Counted from the first letter of the stretch, positions 48,701-52,859 are shown. The stretch: DNA of 64,000 nucleotides from Nematopogon swammerdamellus (GCA_946902875.1 OX336343.1:8855754-8919753), one strand, 5' to 3'. Notes: generated by a model not told the origin, from the letters alone. Numbers and translations: made by a program.

Positions 48701-49927
48701 GCCTACTCAGCCCGCAGGTTAAAATAACCACTTTTAAATATGTATTTTTTTATTAGCCAACTTAGCTCCACTGCAAAACTTGCTAAACATGTTTTCAGTA
48801 GATACCTAATGTTAATCCAAGATATTTATATCACTGTAATGCTAAGAGTATCCACTGTTGCCGCAAGGATGCTGTAATGCAAATTAATTATTGCATCAAG
48901 TGGTAAAGAGAACGCATACATAATTTTTTTCATTTTTATTTTTTTTTATTTTCTTACAGTCAACCTTTGGATGTTTGAGATGTGAAAATATTGTGGAATG
49001 TAAGTTGGTAGCAGCAAAATAATTAAGCGTGAGACTTGAAGATAACATAATAATAAAAATAATATGTATTTAACACATGTATGGCTTGTATTTAACTAGC
49101 ATGTACTCATATGTATTGTTAATAAGTATTCTTATTATTTATCTTCAAGTCTCACGCTCAATTCTTTTTCTACTACCTACTTACATTCCACTATATTATC
49201 GAATCTCAAACATCCAATGGTAGACTGTAAGAAAATAAAAAAAAAATGAAAAAAAATATGTATGCATTCTCTTTACCACGTCTTGATGCAATAATTAATT
49301 TGCATTACGGCATCCCTGCGGCAATAGTGGATACTCTTAGCATTAAAGTGATATAAATATCTTGGATTAACATTAGGTACTGAAAACATGTTTAGCAAGT
49401 TTTGCAGTGGGACTGAGTTGGCTATTAAAAAAATACATATTTAAAAGTGGTTATTTGAACCTGCGGGCTGAGTAGACTGTGGGCTAAGTTAGAGTTTCAA
49501 AGTGGTCAACTGCGCCCGCGGGCTGAGTTGACTATGAAAAAATTAATACATATTTCAAAGGGGTCATTTAAGCCCGCGGGCCGAGTGGGCTGTGGGCTGA
49601 GTTGATCAATGATTCACCAAAATGTACTAATATAACAAAAATAATAAGAAGTGTCTTTGTTTTAGTGGAGAGTTCGCTGACGGTGTCGCTGGCCATGTGG
49701 GTGGTGGCCGGAATAATTCTGCTGTACGCGCTCTATGCTCCATACAGCGCGATCGTACGGTACGCCTTATTCTACTACATCTTATTAGTACAATATAAGC
49801 TGCCGTCTTTCATGAATCGGAAATTAACGTAGTTTAGCCAAATAAAATGTTGAATTGTTAACTGATTCCCTTATGCATATTCAGGTATCGTCTCAATAAG
49901 AAGGAGAAAGGAGTCTACCAAGTGTAA
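18960..49927 (+). CDS. thrombospondin type-1 domain-containing protein 7 (THSD7A/B-like), 28 exons, 5' end missing
   Basis: A large multi-exon gene for a single-pass membrane protein built from TSP1 repeats. Exons listed separately chain by splice phase into one frame of 4,001 bases: 1,332 residues and a TAA at 49,925-49,927. Alternating modules show either WxxxxWxxC (SPWSHCQ, APGAWGPC, LALPWGPC, AAGPWGSC, HTGDWDVC, IAPWDDC) or a CPxDC-WxxW-type start (CPRDCAVGEWGEWSPC, CPGDCVLSAWSAWGAC, CPRDCAAGPWTEWGPC, CPADCVVSQWSDWSPC). That alternation followed by one C-terminal membrane helix and a short tail is the THSD7 architecture. Vertebrate THSD7A/B are about 1,600 residues, so roughly the first TSP1 module and signal peptide lie upstream of the window. 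WxxW motifs predict C-mannosylation of tryptophans. Known THSD7A is a cell-surface protein of endothelium and podocytes; the insect role is not known to me. Coding exons are strikingly GC-rich. Confidence 0.93.
19082..19322 (+). repeat. repeat-like segment in intron 1
   Basis: 'gccatggtggctcggtggttcatcgc' resembles a tRNA-like SINE head, but the rest does not match families A or B. The open frame through it has no recognised motif. The intron continues with SINE family B and unidentified sequence to 19,902. Confidence 0.35.
19323..19465 (+). mobile_element. SINE family B, 3' part (intron 1)
   Basis: Contains 'gactgacatcacgggtgtac' and 'aggtgacgtagtcaccggtg' with a 'ggctccataaaa' tail, a diverged copy of the family B 3' block. 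Confidence 0.7.
19903..20085 (+). CDS. THSD7-like exon 2
   Basis: Acceptor 'tttcttcaccag', donor 'GA|gtgagc'. Reads AADKAGASSRHVGHLRDFRH followed by 'LDVGAG...TPRLGFQRRAIECRDYAGRVTN'. LGFQRRAIEC is the conserved GxQxRxxxC strand of the TSP1 module begun in exon 1. Phase in 2, phase out 2 bases; fits both neighbours. Confidence 0.9.
20711..20856 (+). CDS. THSD7-like exon 3
   Basis: Acceptor 'attgcggcag', donor 'CAAG|gttcca'. Reads NCGQVFQTTATARTCVMRTD followed by CVLGEWSTWRARPGGGYTRT. It ends one TSP1 module (TCVMRTDC, the CxxPC-like junction) and starts the next (DCVLGEWSTW). The donor is not canonical at +3 but keeps the frame. Confidence 0.88.
21485..21616 (+). CDS. THSD7-like exon 4
   Basis: Acceptor 'cggttggcag', donor 'CTG|gtcagt'. 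Reads GGTECGVVEEVKPLAPEPGA followed by HWAPGAWGPCHVAG. GGTEC closes one module; APGAWGPC opens the next. Phase consistent on both sides. Confidence 0.88.
21988..22172 (+). CDS. THSD7-like exon 5
   Basis: Acceptor 'taatttaatattag' (weak pyrimidine tract), donor 'GAG|gtacta'. Reads DPAAAAPPVLLEVLASRASA, then CGGGAQRREVTCVRGDGRAL and HPAHC. GGGAQRREVTC is the conserved strand of a TSP1 module. An alternative donor six bases downstream (gtgagt at 22,179) would add two residues and keep frame. Confidence 0.87.
22526..22790. other. GC- and purine-rich intronic block (intron 5)
   Basis: Reads 'cgaagcggggtgccgcgctg' and 'gaagcgagcgggagatggga' and ends near 'gaacatgacgcgctggccga'. It resembles in composition the block at 28,560-28,760. 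No coding or element evidence; probably a dispersed repeat. Confidence 0.35.
22820..22925 (+). CDS. THSD7-like exon 6
   Basis: Acceptor 'attgtgcag', donor 'GCCG|gtcagt'. Reads VACPRDCAVGEWGEWSPCRP followed by LGGCPMYPVQELTTAG. A textbook THSD7 module start: CPRDC, then WxxW, then SPC. Confidence 0.92.
23190..23435. mobile_element. MITE with ~70-bp terminal inverted repeats in intron 6
   Basis: 'agagtgttttcattttacga' and 'aggcacgag' at the left reappear inverted at the right as 'cgtgccttcgtaaaatgaaa' and 'acactct'. The inverted match extends through 'taggagtaagtggtgtgaga' with small differences. It ends about 45 bp before exon 7. Confidence 0.8.
23481..23689 (+). CDS. THSD7-like exon 7
   Basis: Acceptor 'gtggtgagcag', donor 'CAT|gtaagc'. 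Reads YSVRRRRVLTAASASGAPCP followed by ALQETRACSTPRCAAWRADS and then 'WSACTLFVPEDGCGPGLRTRELRC'. It completes the module of exon 6 and carries a second (ADSWSAC to CGPGLRTRELRC). Confidence 0.93.
23745..24000 (+). mobile_element. LINE fragment in intron 7: reverse transcriptase C-terminal region
   Basis: Reads KLRLEYCSHLWDGSAKYSIH and, after a frame change, 'GDVGSLSV'. This matches the LEYCSHLWDGS...VGSLS segment of jockey/CR1-type LINEs (compare MEYCSHLWEGSPEYLLSALD at 54,692-55,033, minus strand). Frameshifted remnant. Confidence 0.75.
24570..24833 (+). mobile_element. LINE 3' UTR inserted against the exon 8 acceptor
   Basis: 'tccaaatttaaacaaatgtata', 'gttttgttgatattattata', 'gaaactttactggtttaggt' and 'gtaactgtttgtttct' match in order the reverse complement of 52,880-53,040, the 3' UTR of the LINE at 52,860-54,182. 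The copy ends in 'agtttaaaat' only about 10 bp before the exon 8 acceptor. The open frame through it (24,576-24,830) looks mitochondrial-like only because it is AT-rich. Confidence 0.85.
24844..25054 (+). CDS. THSD7-like exon 8
   Basis: Acceptor 'gcgatgtgcag', donor 'GAAG|gtaact'. Reads KEAPHSWCARGGGAGANWAR, then SEHCFIACPGDCVLSAWSAW and GACSAACTAPGRAPPTRTRR. CPGDC...WSAWGAC is a module start and CSAAC the next cysteines. The pyrimidine tract before the acceptor is LINE-derived. Confidence 0.93.
25493..25644 (+). CDS. THSD7-like exon 9
   Basis: Acceptor 'tatgattgcag', donor 'AAT|gttagt'. Reads EGAYQCPDERRLVQTEPCNT followed by HSCSTHAWLALPWGPCKSPD. Ends one TSP1 module (EPCNTHSC) and begins another (WLALPWGPC). 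Confidence 0.92.
25789..25916 (+). CDS. THSD7-like exon 10
   Basis: Acceptor 'gcgtcacag' with a tandem 'cagcag', so exon starts at 25,789 or 25,792 are both in frame (one glutamine gained or lost). Donor 'CT|gtaagt'. Reads ILDSASVLKDAGVEATSCLV then AGEKTREVSCVQDNDRIVKD. EKTREVSC is the conserved strand. Confidence 0.9.
25985..26280 (-). mobile_element. SINE family B in intron 10
   Basis: The reverse complement shows the family B 3' block ('gttatggactgacatcacgg', 'gtagccaaccgcgtcagttt') and body, fused to the 'cgccttttacgacatacacg' tail that is also found in hairpin repeat family C. The poly(T) at 25,976-25,987 is the A tail. The remainder of intron 10 (26,281-27,381) shows no gene; a GC-rich patch lies at 26,815-26,895. 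Confidence 0.8.
27382..27491 (+). CDS. THSD7-like exon 11
   Basis: Acceptor 'tttttgttcggtag', donor 'TGTG|gtaaat'. Reads CAPLVKPAGRRGCSLPCPRA followed by CSTAPWSDWSPCPNTCG. CPRAC...WSDWSPC then CPNTCG is a module start, and CxxTCG fits the O-fucosylation consensus of TSP1 repeats. Confidence 0.92.
28230..28480 (+). repeat. dispersed repeat in intron 11
   Basis: 'attcgccataataacaaata' with 'ttctgtgaaaatttcaaacg' and 'ataagatacagcag' followed by 'ggatggacagacgg' matches the interior of the repeat at 20,240-20,460 and 1,960-2,080. The rest of intron 11 holds a purine/GC-rich block at 28,560-28,760 in which 'gcggggcgggaagcgtgcgg' occurs twice, 54 bp apart. Confidence 0.65.
28851..28942 (+). CDS. 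THSD7-like exon 12 (possible alternative exon)
   Basis: Acceptor 'tttaaagtag', donor 'CAT|gttagt'. Reads EARSQQAGDDCALRPLALDL followed by RIVNRNSVEH, with nearly all third codon positions G or C, as in the other exons. Phase fits exon 11 and, using the 'acagag' acceptor, exon 13. However, exon 11 can also join exon 13 directly in frame through the acceptor two bases earlier, which gives a more typical TSP1 spacing. It may be a cassette exon. Confidence 0.65.
29003..29216 (+). CDS. THSD7-like exon 13
   Basis: Acceptor 'gtgtacag' (start 29,001) or 'acagag' (start 29,003), depending on whether exon 12 is used. Donor 'AGAG|gtacgt'. Reads PAIQSRERTVWGGEGCGARQ then ERRVCTPPRSC, a glycine/alanine-rich linker and 'AAGPWGSCRLPPPLTCGFGR'. 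GEGCGARQERRVC closes one module; AAGPWGSC begins the next. Confidence 0.9.
29469..29556. repeat. (TGCG)n / (TG)n / (GA)n microsatellite in intron 13
   Basis: An alternating purine-pyrimidine run of 'gcgtgcgt' units passing into 'gtgtgtgtg' and 'agagagagtgag'. Such runs can adopt Z-DNA. Confidence 0.95.
29880..30045 (+). CDS. THSD7-like exon 14
   Basis: Acceptor 'ctgtgtgcag', donor 'GCGG|gtcagt'. Reads VWCSVESHRVDASACAGLNA then PPLAEMHCRVPCDTDTPNTN and 'LTNYSPCHEICRRSG'. VWCS...V.ASAC...HCRVPC is the usual end of an odd-type THSD7 module. Two N-glycosylation sequons (NLT, NYS) are present. The following module lacks the WxxW start. Confidence 0.92.
30345..30440 (+). CDS. THSD7-like exon 15
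   Basis: Acceptor 'catcttttcag', donor 'GAGG|gtgagc'. Reads MATADWSIKCICPNIHVELL then PPESDCILPEG. A divergent module segment. Confidence 0.88.
30523..30927. mobile_element. MITE with ~40-bp TIRs and a 31-G tract (intron 15)
   Basis: The left end 'atgaacatcgagctttagaaa' is mirrored by 'tttctaaagctcgatgttca' at the right. A second internal inverted pair 'ggttgtagagcgt/acgctctacaacc' follows. A poly(dG) run of 31 lies at 30,728-30,758, and 'attgtccaca' occurs several times. A shorter relative is at 41,174-41,333. Confidence 0.82.
30994..32521. mobile_element. composite repeat with four ~315-bp tandem units (intron 15)
   Basis: The left end 'agggttccgtacctcaaagg' and right end 'acggaaccctcggtgcgcga' plus 'gtccaactcgcacttgccga' are the ends of the dispersed repeat family seen elsewhere. 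The interior is four units marked by 'ttttctcag' at 31,102, 31,414, 31,728 and 32,048 (spacing 312, 314 and 320), each with 'gaaatactaa' and 'agaagcaaggtctca' in the same place. No coding frame. Confidence 0.8.
32898..33004 (+). CDS. THSD7-like exon 16
   Basis: Acceptor 'tgttcttccccag', donor 'ACCA|gtaagt'. Reads ASCGVGRKLKSALCMDTAER then SVLPMDICKKYNNLT. SCGVGRKLKSALC is the CGxGxxxRxxxC strand of a module. Confidence 0.93.
33316..34358. mobile_element. piggyBac-like non-autonomous element flanked by TTAA (intron 16)
   Basis: Ends 'cctggcagctcc' (33,316) and 'gggagcgtacagg' (ending 34,358) are approximate inverted repeats, and TTAA flanks both sides (33,312-33,315 and 34,359-34,362). The interior matches, in reverse, the 52,007-52,700 element ('ttgtctccaaagaccaatta', 'ctcaaaaatg/ttttgagcgac' and so on). 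TTAA duplication with CC-starting ends points to the piggyBac superfamily; no transposase is present. Confidence 0.7.
34500..34735. repeat. degenerate dispersed repeat (intron 16)
   Basis: 'gctctggcagatggacagac' and 'agggttccg...ggtacggaacct' belong to the GTTCCGTACC family. Nothing else is recognisable between 34,736 and 35,060. Confidence 0.6.
35066..35162. repeat. imperfect ~17-bp tandem repeat
   Basis: Six or so copies of 'tcatttcgcgtatgta' with variants (gcatataag, gcatactta), ending about 77 bp before exon 17. Confidence 0.85.
35240..35411 (+). CDS. THSD7-like exon 17
   Basis: Acceptor 'attattgtaacag', donor 'CGCG|gtgcga'. Reads NRFVSLPDYTHDEEFPGLLQ then RACVVACPRDCAAGPWTEWG and PCVLEEDSLAAFRIRTR. 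Classic CPRDC...WTEWGPC module start. Confidence 0.93.
35434..36841. mobile_element. non-autonomous element with inward-facing subterminal repeats (intron 17)
   Basis: The inverted ends 'atagttagggagg' (35,434-35,446) and 'cctccctaactat' (36,829-36,841) bound about 1.4 kb. A motif of about 20 bp, consensus near 'tctgacgctctcgagtatt', occurs four times in the right half (36,385, 36,521, 36,653, 36,788) and three times in reverse orientation in the left half (35,466, 35,606, 35,741). A second inverted pair, 'atctgccggtttcc'/'aaaccggcagat', lies further in. No transposase. The left end is 22 bp after the exon 17 donor. Confidence 0.75.
36930..37290 (+). repeat. dispersed repeat before exon 18
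   Basis: Starts with 'tactagcttatgtccgcggc' (an end like that of the 4,613 element) and from 37,025 matches 6,910-7,190 in order. It ends about 45 bp before exon 18. Confidence 0.75.
37335..37496 (+). CDS. THSD7-like exon 18
   Basis: Acceptor 'gtgtgatgcag', donor 'TCTC|gtatgt'. Reads AVLYAAESGGRECGPTLQRA then ACSRRELVWHTGDWDVCTPT and EAPCGRALQNRTVS. GGRECGPTLQRAAC ends one module; HTGDWDVC starts another. Confidence 0.93.
38160..38300 (-). mobile_element. LINE 3' tail in intron 18
   Basis: 'ggaaaggctattaa' with 'cccgcgatttgaagat' and 'attgcttccgaactaggtgg' next to poly(T) matches 54,510-54,645, so it is the poly(A) end of that LINE family on the minus strand. The rest of intron 18 (37,497-38,881) shows no gene. 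Confidence 0.75.
38882..39026 (+). CDS. THSD7-like exon 19
   Basis: Acceptor 'gtacctacccag', donor 'GAGCAG|gtacag'. Reads CILLDSGVEAEESACGVARK then PPSQADCDAPCPADCVVSQW and SDWSPCEQ. CPADC...WSDWSPC module start. Confidence 0.94.
39066..39352 (+). mobile_element. SINE family B (intron 19), near full body
   Basis: 'gtgaccgtggttcggattcc', 'ggttggtaccaccgcactga', 'tagttcgtgttttccgtcca', 'cctagttcaccctgtgttat' and 'ggtgatgtagccaaccgtgt', with a 'ttccat' plus A15 tail. Confidence 0.88.
39440..39770 (-). repeat. dispersed repeat, GTTCCGTACC family, minus orientation
   Basis: Begins 'ttgccgtatccggtacggaa', has 'ctgtctgtctgtc' microsatellite and 'gggctgtatctcttgaacca', and ends 'cggaaacctcggtgcacgag' then 'ttcgactcgcacttggccg'. 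This is the reverse of 20,100-20,460. No gene is seen in 39,771-41,170, which is AT-rich. Confidence 0.75.
41174..41333. mobile_element. short MITE (~160 bp), relative of the 30,523 element
   Basis: 'gtcgagctttagaaagagac' at the left and 'gtctctttctaaagctcgac' at the right form near-perfect arms with outer 'acagttcccgg/ccgggaacct' ends around a GC-rich loop. Confidence 0.85.
41615..42000 (-). mobile_element. SINE family A, interrupted (intron 19)
   Basis: 'atctaatccggtgtggttgg' and 'gcacatgctccgaccactta' with 'ccggagacttcc' match family A in reverse, and 'gcggccatcttacatccagc' with 'ggctacaatttgagcctccc' continues it. About 160 bp of foreign sequence (41,742-41,905) splits the copy and contains the perfect palindrome ggcacaactagttgtgcc (41,775-41,792). 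Confidence 0.8.
42116..42269 (+). CDS. THSD7-like exon 20
   Basis: Acceptor 'tatttgcttggtcag', donor 'CTCG|gtgtga'. Reads YKTGGRRDRTRVVLRSPAPE then GAACPHLVEAEPCTARTYTW and FIAPWDDCQPLG. GGRRDRTR completes the module of exon 19; APWDDC opens the next. Confidence 0.92.
42290..42715 (-). mobile_element. SINE family B with tRNA-like head (intron 20)
   Basis: The reverse complement begins 'gcctcgatagctcagtggtg' (A-box-like) at about 42,712, has 'gtggttcgaattccacg' (B-box-like) near 42,580-42,597, and runs through the family B body to a poly(T) tail at 42,291. Near full length, supporting a tRNA origin for this family too. Confidence 0.85.
42895..42983 (+). CDS. THSD7-like exon 21
   Basis: Acceptor 'gtctggtgtgcag', donor 'CCT|gtaagt'. 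Reads GSPCGEGTKRRIVRCMRDDG then LFVNDSFCP. CGEGTKRRIVRC is the conserved module strand. Confidence 0.94.
43155..43530 (+). repeat. dispersed hairpin repeat family C with 12-bp expansion (intron 21)
   Basis: Starts 'gtatcccgacaatcgggata', has the 'gtgttgcgatgc...gcagcacaacaccg' hairpin, then 'caagcagcaagtaaggcacg'. The 'gagagatgcagt' 12-mer, single in other copies, is repeated about nine times at 43,394-43,504. Confidence 0.88.
43801..43949 (+). CDS. THSD7-like exon 22
   Basis: Acceptor 'gttgtgctgttttcag', donor 'GCAG|gtatct'. Reads NVTATEARVSWCYVPCGADC then ELTEWSPWDSSVCTCGVGRQ and YRGQFMTRRR. CGADC...WSPW...CTCGVGRQYR is a full module start. NVT is a glycosylation sequon. Confidence 0.94.
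44100..44420 (-). mobile_element. LINE tail (intron 22)
   Basis: The minus strand reads RTGKLWNALPAHVFPLKYSI and 'YRVPRRVLHEGHE', the same polyprotein C-terminus as at 3,338-3,526. Remnant only. Confidence 0.75.
44555..44745 (+). mobile_element. LINE reverse transcriptase palm fragment (intron 22)
   Basis: Reads LNAGVPQGSMLSPTQFLLHI then NILPPGNIHGYAKGSTVTRI. GVPQGSxLSPTxFLLxIN is the conserved RT motif. The following YADD catalytic box has become YAKG, so it is dead even as a fragment. Confidence 0.82.
45110..45233 (+). CDS. THSD7-like exon 23
   Basis: Acceptor 'cgggttggtcag', donor 'GAG|gtgcgt'. Reads RRVSGAAWPGRACGAEEQRA then PCPRALCMKSVATPQIECQA. Completes the module of exon 22 (CGAEEQRAPC). 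Confidence 0.9.
45265..45543. mobile_element. MITE (~280 bp) in intron 23
   Basis: Ends 'tacacggtgttgcagttgcc' and 'ggggttacaacaccgtgta' are inverted repeats. The interior is A/T homopolymer-rich. Confidence 0.75.
46306..46524 (+). CDS. THSD7-like exon 24
   Basis: Acceptor 'gtacgtacaacag', donor 'AGTCAG|gtacac'. 73 whole codons reading EPQYPEDTSPMYSRPRLCGH then GVLETAVTCAPYEPGDTLEA and 'DRKVDPPRGVRYELSRCAVALPG'. LCGHGVLETAVTC is the module strand. Confidence 0.93.
46625..46712 (-). mobile_element. SINE family A, tRNA-like head only (intron 24)
   Basis: The reverse complement has 'gggtggccgagtggtttggg' and 'aggttcgattccgg', the A and B boxes of family A, without the body. Confidence 0.8.
47104..47261 (+). 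CDS. THSD7-like exon 25
   Basis: Acceptor 'gagagttgcag', donor 'GACAA|gtcagt'. Reads REPCTVECGCSGAAAAEGEL then GEWSAWGPCRGGARSRARHR and 'TPRPRPRCPQPDK'. GEWSAWGPC is the last module start with WxxW. Confidence 0.92.
47540..47695 (+). mobile_element. RTE-like LINE 3' tail (intron 25)
   Basis: 'aagaccacccgccagatgga' with 'acgacgacatcaattacgtc' translates (with stops) to a GRPPARWNDDINYV-like tail. 'cagcagtgactgactgacat' follows and then A9. Same family as 11,600-11,855. Confidence 0.7.
47880..48043 (+). CDS. THSD7-like exon 26
   Basis: Acceptor 'catatgactcag', donor 'CGTA|gtaaga'. Reads FVTIEWANCTEGTRPSRPPQ then HTSAPTTQAQDTYWFGYATS and EPELEPHVTISRFRS. A Pro/Thr-rich juxtamembrane linker with one sequon (NCT). 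Confidence 0.9.
48044..48546. other. intron 26, left part: no gene seen
   Basis: AT-rich unique-looking sequence up to the left target-duplication copy accaaaat (48,539-48,546). Confidence 0.5.
48547..49615. mobile_element. foldback element: ~1.07-kb near-palindrome with 8-bp target duplication
   Basis: Two arms of roughly 500 bp are near-perfect reverse complements. Left 'gaatcattggtcaactcagc' pairs with right 'gctgagttgatcaatgattc'. Inner arm 'gcgtgagacttgaagataac' pairs with 'atcttcaagtctcacgc'. The loop is about 49,060-49,120. The identical octamer accaaaat lies directly outside both ends (48,539-48,546 and 49,616-49,623). No open frame of note. The right end is 50 bp before exon 27. An 8-bp duplication fits hAT or P-like transposition, but the ends do not start with CA(G). 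Confidence 0.93.
49666..49759 (+). CDS. THSD7-like exon 27 (transmembrane exon)
   Basis: Acceptor 'gtgtctttgttttag', donor 'TACG|gtacgc'. Reads MESSLTVSLAMWVVAGIILL then YALYAPYSAIVR (the first M is split across the junction). The hydrophobic stretch LTVSLAMWVVAGIILLYALY is the single membrane helix. Confidence 0.95.
49885..49927 (+). CDS. THSD7-like exon 28 (terminal coding exon)
   Basis: Acceptor 'ttatgcatattcag'. Reads YRLNKKEKGVYQV and stop TAA at 49,925-49,927. The cytoplasmic tail is short and basic. Confidence 0.95.
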
Positions 49928-50648
49928 GTGACGGCAGAGCCGCTGTTTTCATACAAGACGACGAAACAGAGCTTGCACTCCTGGACGAAGCTCGCAAGTC
50001 GTCGTCTGCTCAAGGACAAGATTGCCCGCGGACGGCGCCCATTATTTAGCCATTCTATTTCATAGTTCGTCTCACCAAAGGTGATTTTTACTCTATTAAA
50101 TAGCTGCATATTTAAGTTGTTGTGACCTAGTTCCAGACGTGTTCTGTTTATGTACTTGTTGACTGTTGTCGTTCTTTGTCACTGCCATATCTGTCACAGA
50201 TCAAGTTTTTGGCATGATATTTTGTTAAGATTAATTATCCTGGTCACGGCACCACTCTGTGATTGGAAGAAATAAGTTATTGACCTGTACAAACCTATAT
50301 GTACCGTTATTAATTATTTATATTTATGTGATGCATTACTAAATACTTACCTAAAACTTAACCCAATCCCGTTCTAAAGCTTATAAATACAAGTGAACTC
50401 TACAACTTTTATCGTTATAGTCAGGCCAAGTGCTTCCATTTTGAAACCTACGATAATTTTGGTGGCATTTTGGACCTCTGCATTTATCTGCACAAAAAGT
50501 GAAGCTCATAGTTTAAATATTTATATTTGCGTACTAAAATCTTTAGAGCGACATTTTATACTTAGCTCGCTGATGAAGTATAAGTAAGGATGAGATGAGG
50601 TATATATCAGTAGCATCAGATAGAAGTTGTAACTATAGCTACCAGATA

Positions 50649-50654
50649 AATAAA
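50649..50654 (+). terminator. candidate polyadenylation signal AATAAA
   Basis: First clean AATAAA after the stop codon (about 720 bases downstream). The downstream GT-rich element is weak. Confidence 0.4.
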
Positions 50655-51842
50655 AACACCGTCCATCGCCGGTAGGTGCATCATGCATTTGGACGAACGT
50701 TTTCAGGAGTCGTGAAATATTTTCATTAATTTTAAGCTACTAACAGGTAATGGAGTATATTTTTTGAAATCAAAACTACCATATCGAAGTTTGCATTTTT
50801 TCCAAATTACCTCTAAACTGAGTCAGGCTTAAAACGGCAACGGTATTACGTGTAGGGAAGGAGAGGGGATTGACAATACGAATGTGTACTTATGTACGTA
50901 GTGCCTAGCTAGGTAGAGTGAGCGTTGCGCTTGTGCCGCGCTCCGCAAGTCGCATGCAGCCGCTTGCAGTCGCGTCGTGCGTGTTACTAGGCCGCCGCTC
51001 TCAACGGCCTAGCTCAATGCGATGTGGGCTTGGGGCATGGCTTGTGGAGTGCGCTTAAAGGAATTGACCAATTCATCACAACTTGACACATCATAGCGAC
51101 ATATCAACAAAAAACAAGCTAATATGAACAGTATGAATGTTTTCGATCACTTGTGTCATTGCCACAGATTTAGACTAATCTTATGTAGAGTATTCCTACG
51201 AGTAGTTATGTGCGTGTGCACGAGCGCTGTCAGCGGCCGTAATCTTAACACCTGCGCTGCTGGCGTTACTGTTGAAACAGAAGGCTTGCTTGAAATGTCA
51301 ACTAAATTGTTTCTGTACCTAGGCATTGTAAAGAGAAGAGAAGAAGAGGCGTTTCAATAATATAGCTTAGTATGTGGCCGGTAAGATACTTAACGATAAT
51401 ATATCTCGTAAGTCAGGCATTGAACTTTTATTTCCTATGTAAGTAGGATATACAACTTATTGTAGAGTGATAGTTTAATGTTTTGTACTTGCTAGGATAT
51501 GCAGTAACGTGTTCAGTACGCAACTGTTGCGTCACTATACGACTTTGTTGGAACAATTCCAATTTGTAGGTGCGTCTCCATCTATAGTATACTCAGACGA
51601 AAATAACACGGGCGTGATCCTGTGTCCACACTCTCTGCCTGCTCTCTCTCTCTCTATCCCGCTGTTTTCTACATGTGTGTGAATGTGCGACACTTGCGTT
51701 TCGTACATAGTAATAAATAATACCTACCTATAATCAAATATTTAAAACTCATTCAACAATGTATATCGCATGCGAACTTATGTCAATGTGAACTATTATT
51801 ATGGAATCCGTGTTAGACAATACAATATTACAATTTGATATT

Positions 51843-51848
51843 AATAAA
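51843..51848 (+). terminator. candidate polyadenylation signal AATAAA
   Basis: AATAAA followed at the usual spacing by 'actgtgttttttg', a better downstream element than the 50,649 site. It would give a 3' UTR of about 1.9 kb. Confidence 0.4.
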
Positions 51849-52006
51849 CTTGACTGTGTTTTTTGAATAATTTCGTCGTTTCATTTCGACCTCACAACAT
51901 CCAACAGCCGCACGGACAACGCGGAAGTAATATGTTGACAAAAATGTACATGACTTTTATATAACTAGCTGTGCTCGAGGCTTCGCTTGATGTCCCAGAA
52001 GAAGTT

Positions 52007-52700
52007 AACCTGTATGCTCCTCCGTTATAATATGTCTACCGCGCCCAGACTCTTAGCGCCTTACCGCGCGCGGCTTGCGCGCGGTAAGGCGCGCGCGACC
52101 TTGCGCGCCGACCTCGACATAAACCCAGATATTTCGGAAGCTAATGAAGTTAAATCTATAAACTCTTCTGTTCTAGAAAGCCAATGAAATGAACTTCAAA
52201 ACCATAGGAAATAAGTGAGGGCTTACTTATTTAGAAGTACCAGATATTTTAGTTAAAAAAAAAAAATCTTGAATTTTTTTAGCTAACTTTTGAGCGACGA
52301 AAAATACGACTTTTGTCGCCAACCGAGCTCGTACTGCAACTTCTATAGGTAGAATAACATATAAATAACACGTTTTACTAACCTTTTCCTGAAAGATCCG
52401 CTTGAAAACACTTATAATAAATAATTTGGCGAAGGAGCGTCACCTCGAAAATTATGTCAACAAAGAAACTGCAAAGATGGAAACTGTCAGCTAGCGTTCG
52501 TTTTATTATTCATAATTGGTCTTTGGAGACAAGAAAAATGGTTTTCGGTTATTCGCCAATGTCACTTTTAAACCTGTTCGAGGATTGAAAGAGCAATAGA
52601 CCAAATTCGTGCGGCCGTAATTTGGGCCCCGTTGGGAGCCCAAAAGAATTGACGGAAAAAACTTATGGCCTCCTATCGGAGCCCAAAGGAGCATACAGGG
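52007..52700. mobile_element. piggyBac-like non-autonomous element, second copy
   Basis: Left end 'ttaacctgtatgctcc', right end 'ggagcatacaggg'. The interior is the reverse of 33,316-34,358 in the order of its blocks. The right TTAA has decayed to 'tttc'. A GC palindrome 'gcgccttaccgcgcgcggct' with 'tgcgcgcggtaaggcgcg' lies at 52,058-52,093. Confidence 0.68.
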
Positions 52701-52859
52701 TTTCCTTCCAATAAGTTCTTACAAACTTGAACAAACAACAGAGAGTCATAGCTTTAATTTATGAGAACCAGCATAGGTAGCTGTGTGGTGGGGCCTACCT
52801 ATGTGCCGTCGACACAGTCAAATCCATCTCACCTAGCAAACTCAGTGAGTTACCATGCC

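Larger units (their letters stand above)
49928..51900 (+). other. putative 3' UTR and downstream flank; no further gene seen
   Basis: No frame of interest follows the stop. A GC-rich patch lies at 50,925-51,040. Transcript end is not visible from sequence alone beyond the two candidate signals listed. Confidence 0.5.

Noticed and set aside
48547..49615. Assembly artefact explanation for the palindrome
   Set aside because: An 8-bp direct duplication immediately outside perfectly matched ends is what transposition leaves. A mis-assembled inversion would not give it. Long reads would settle it.
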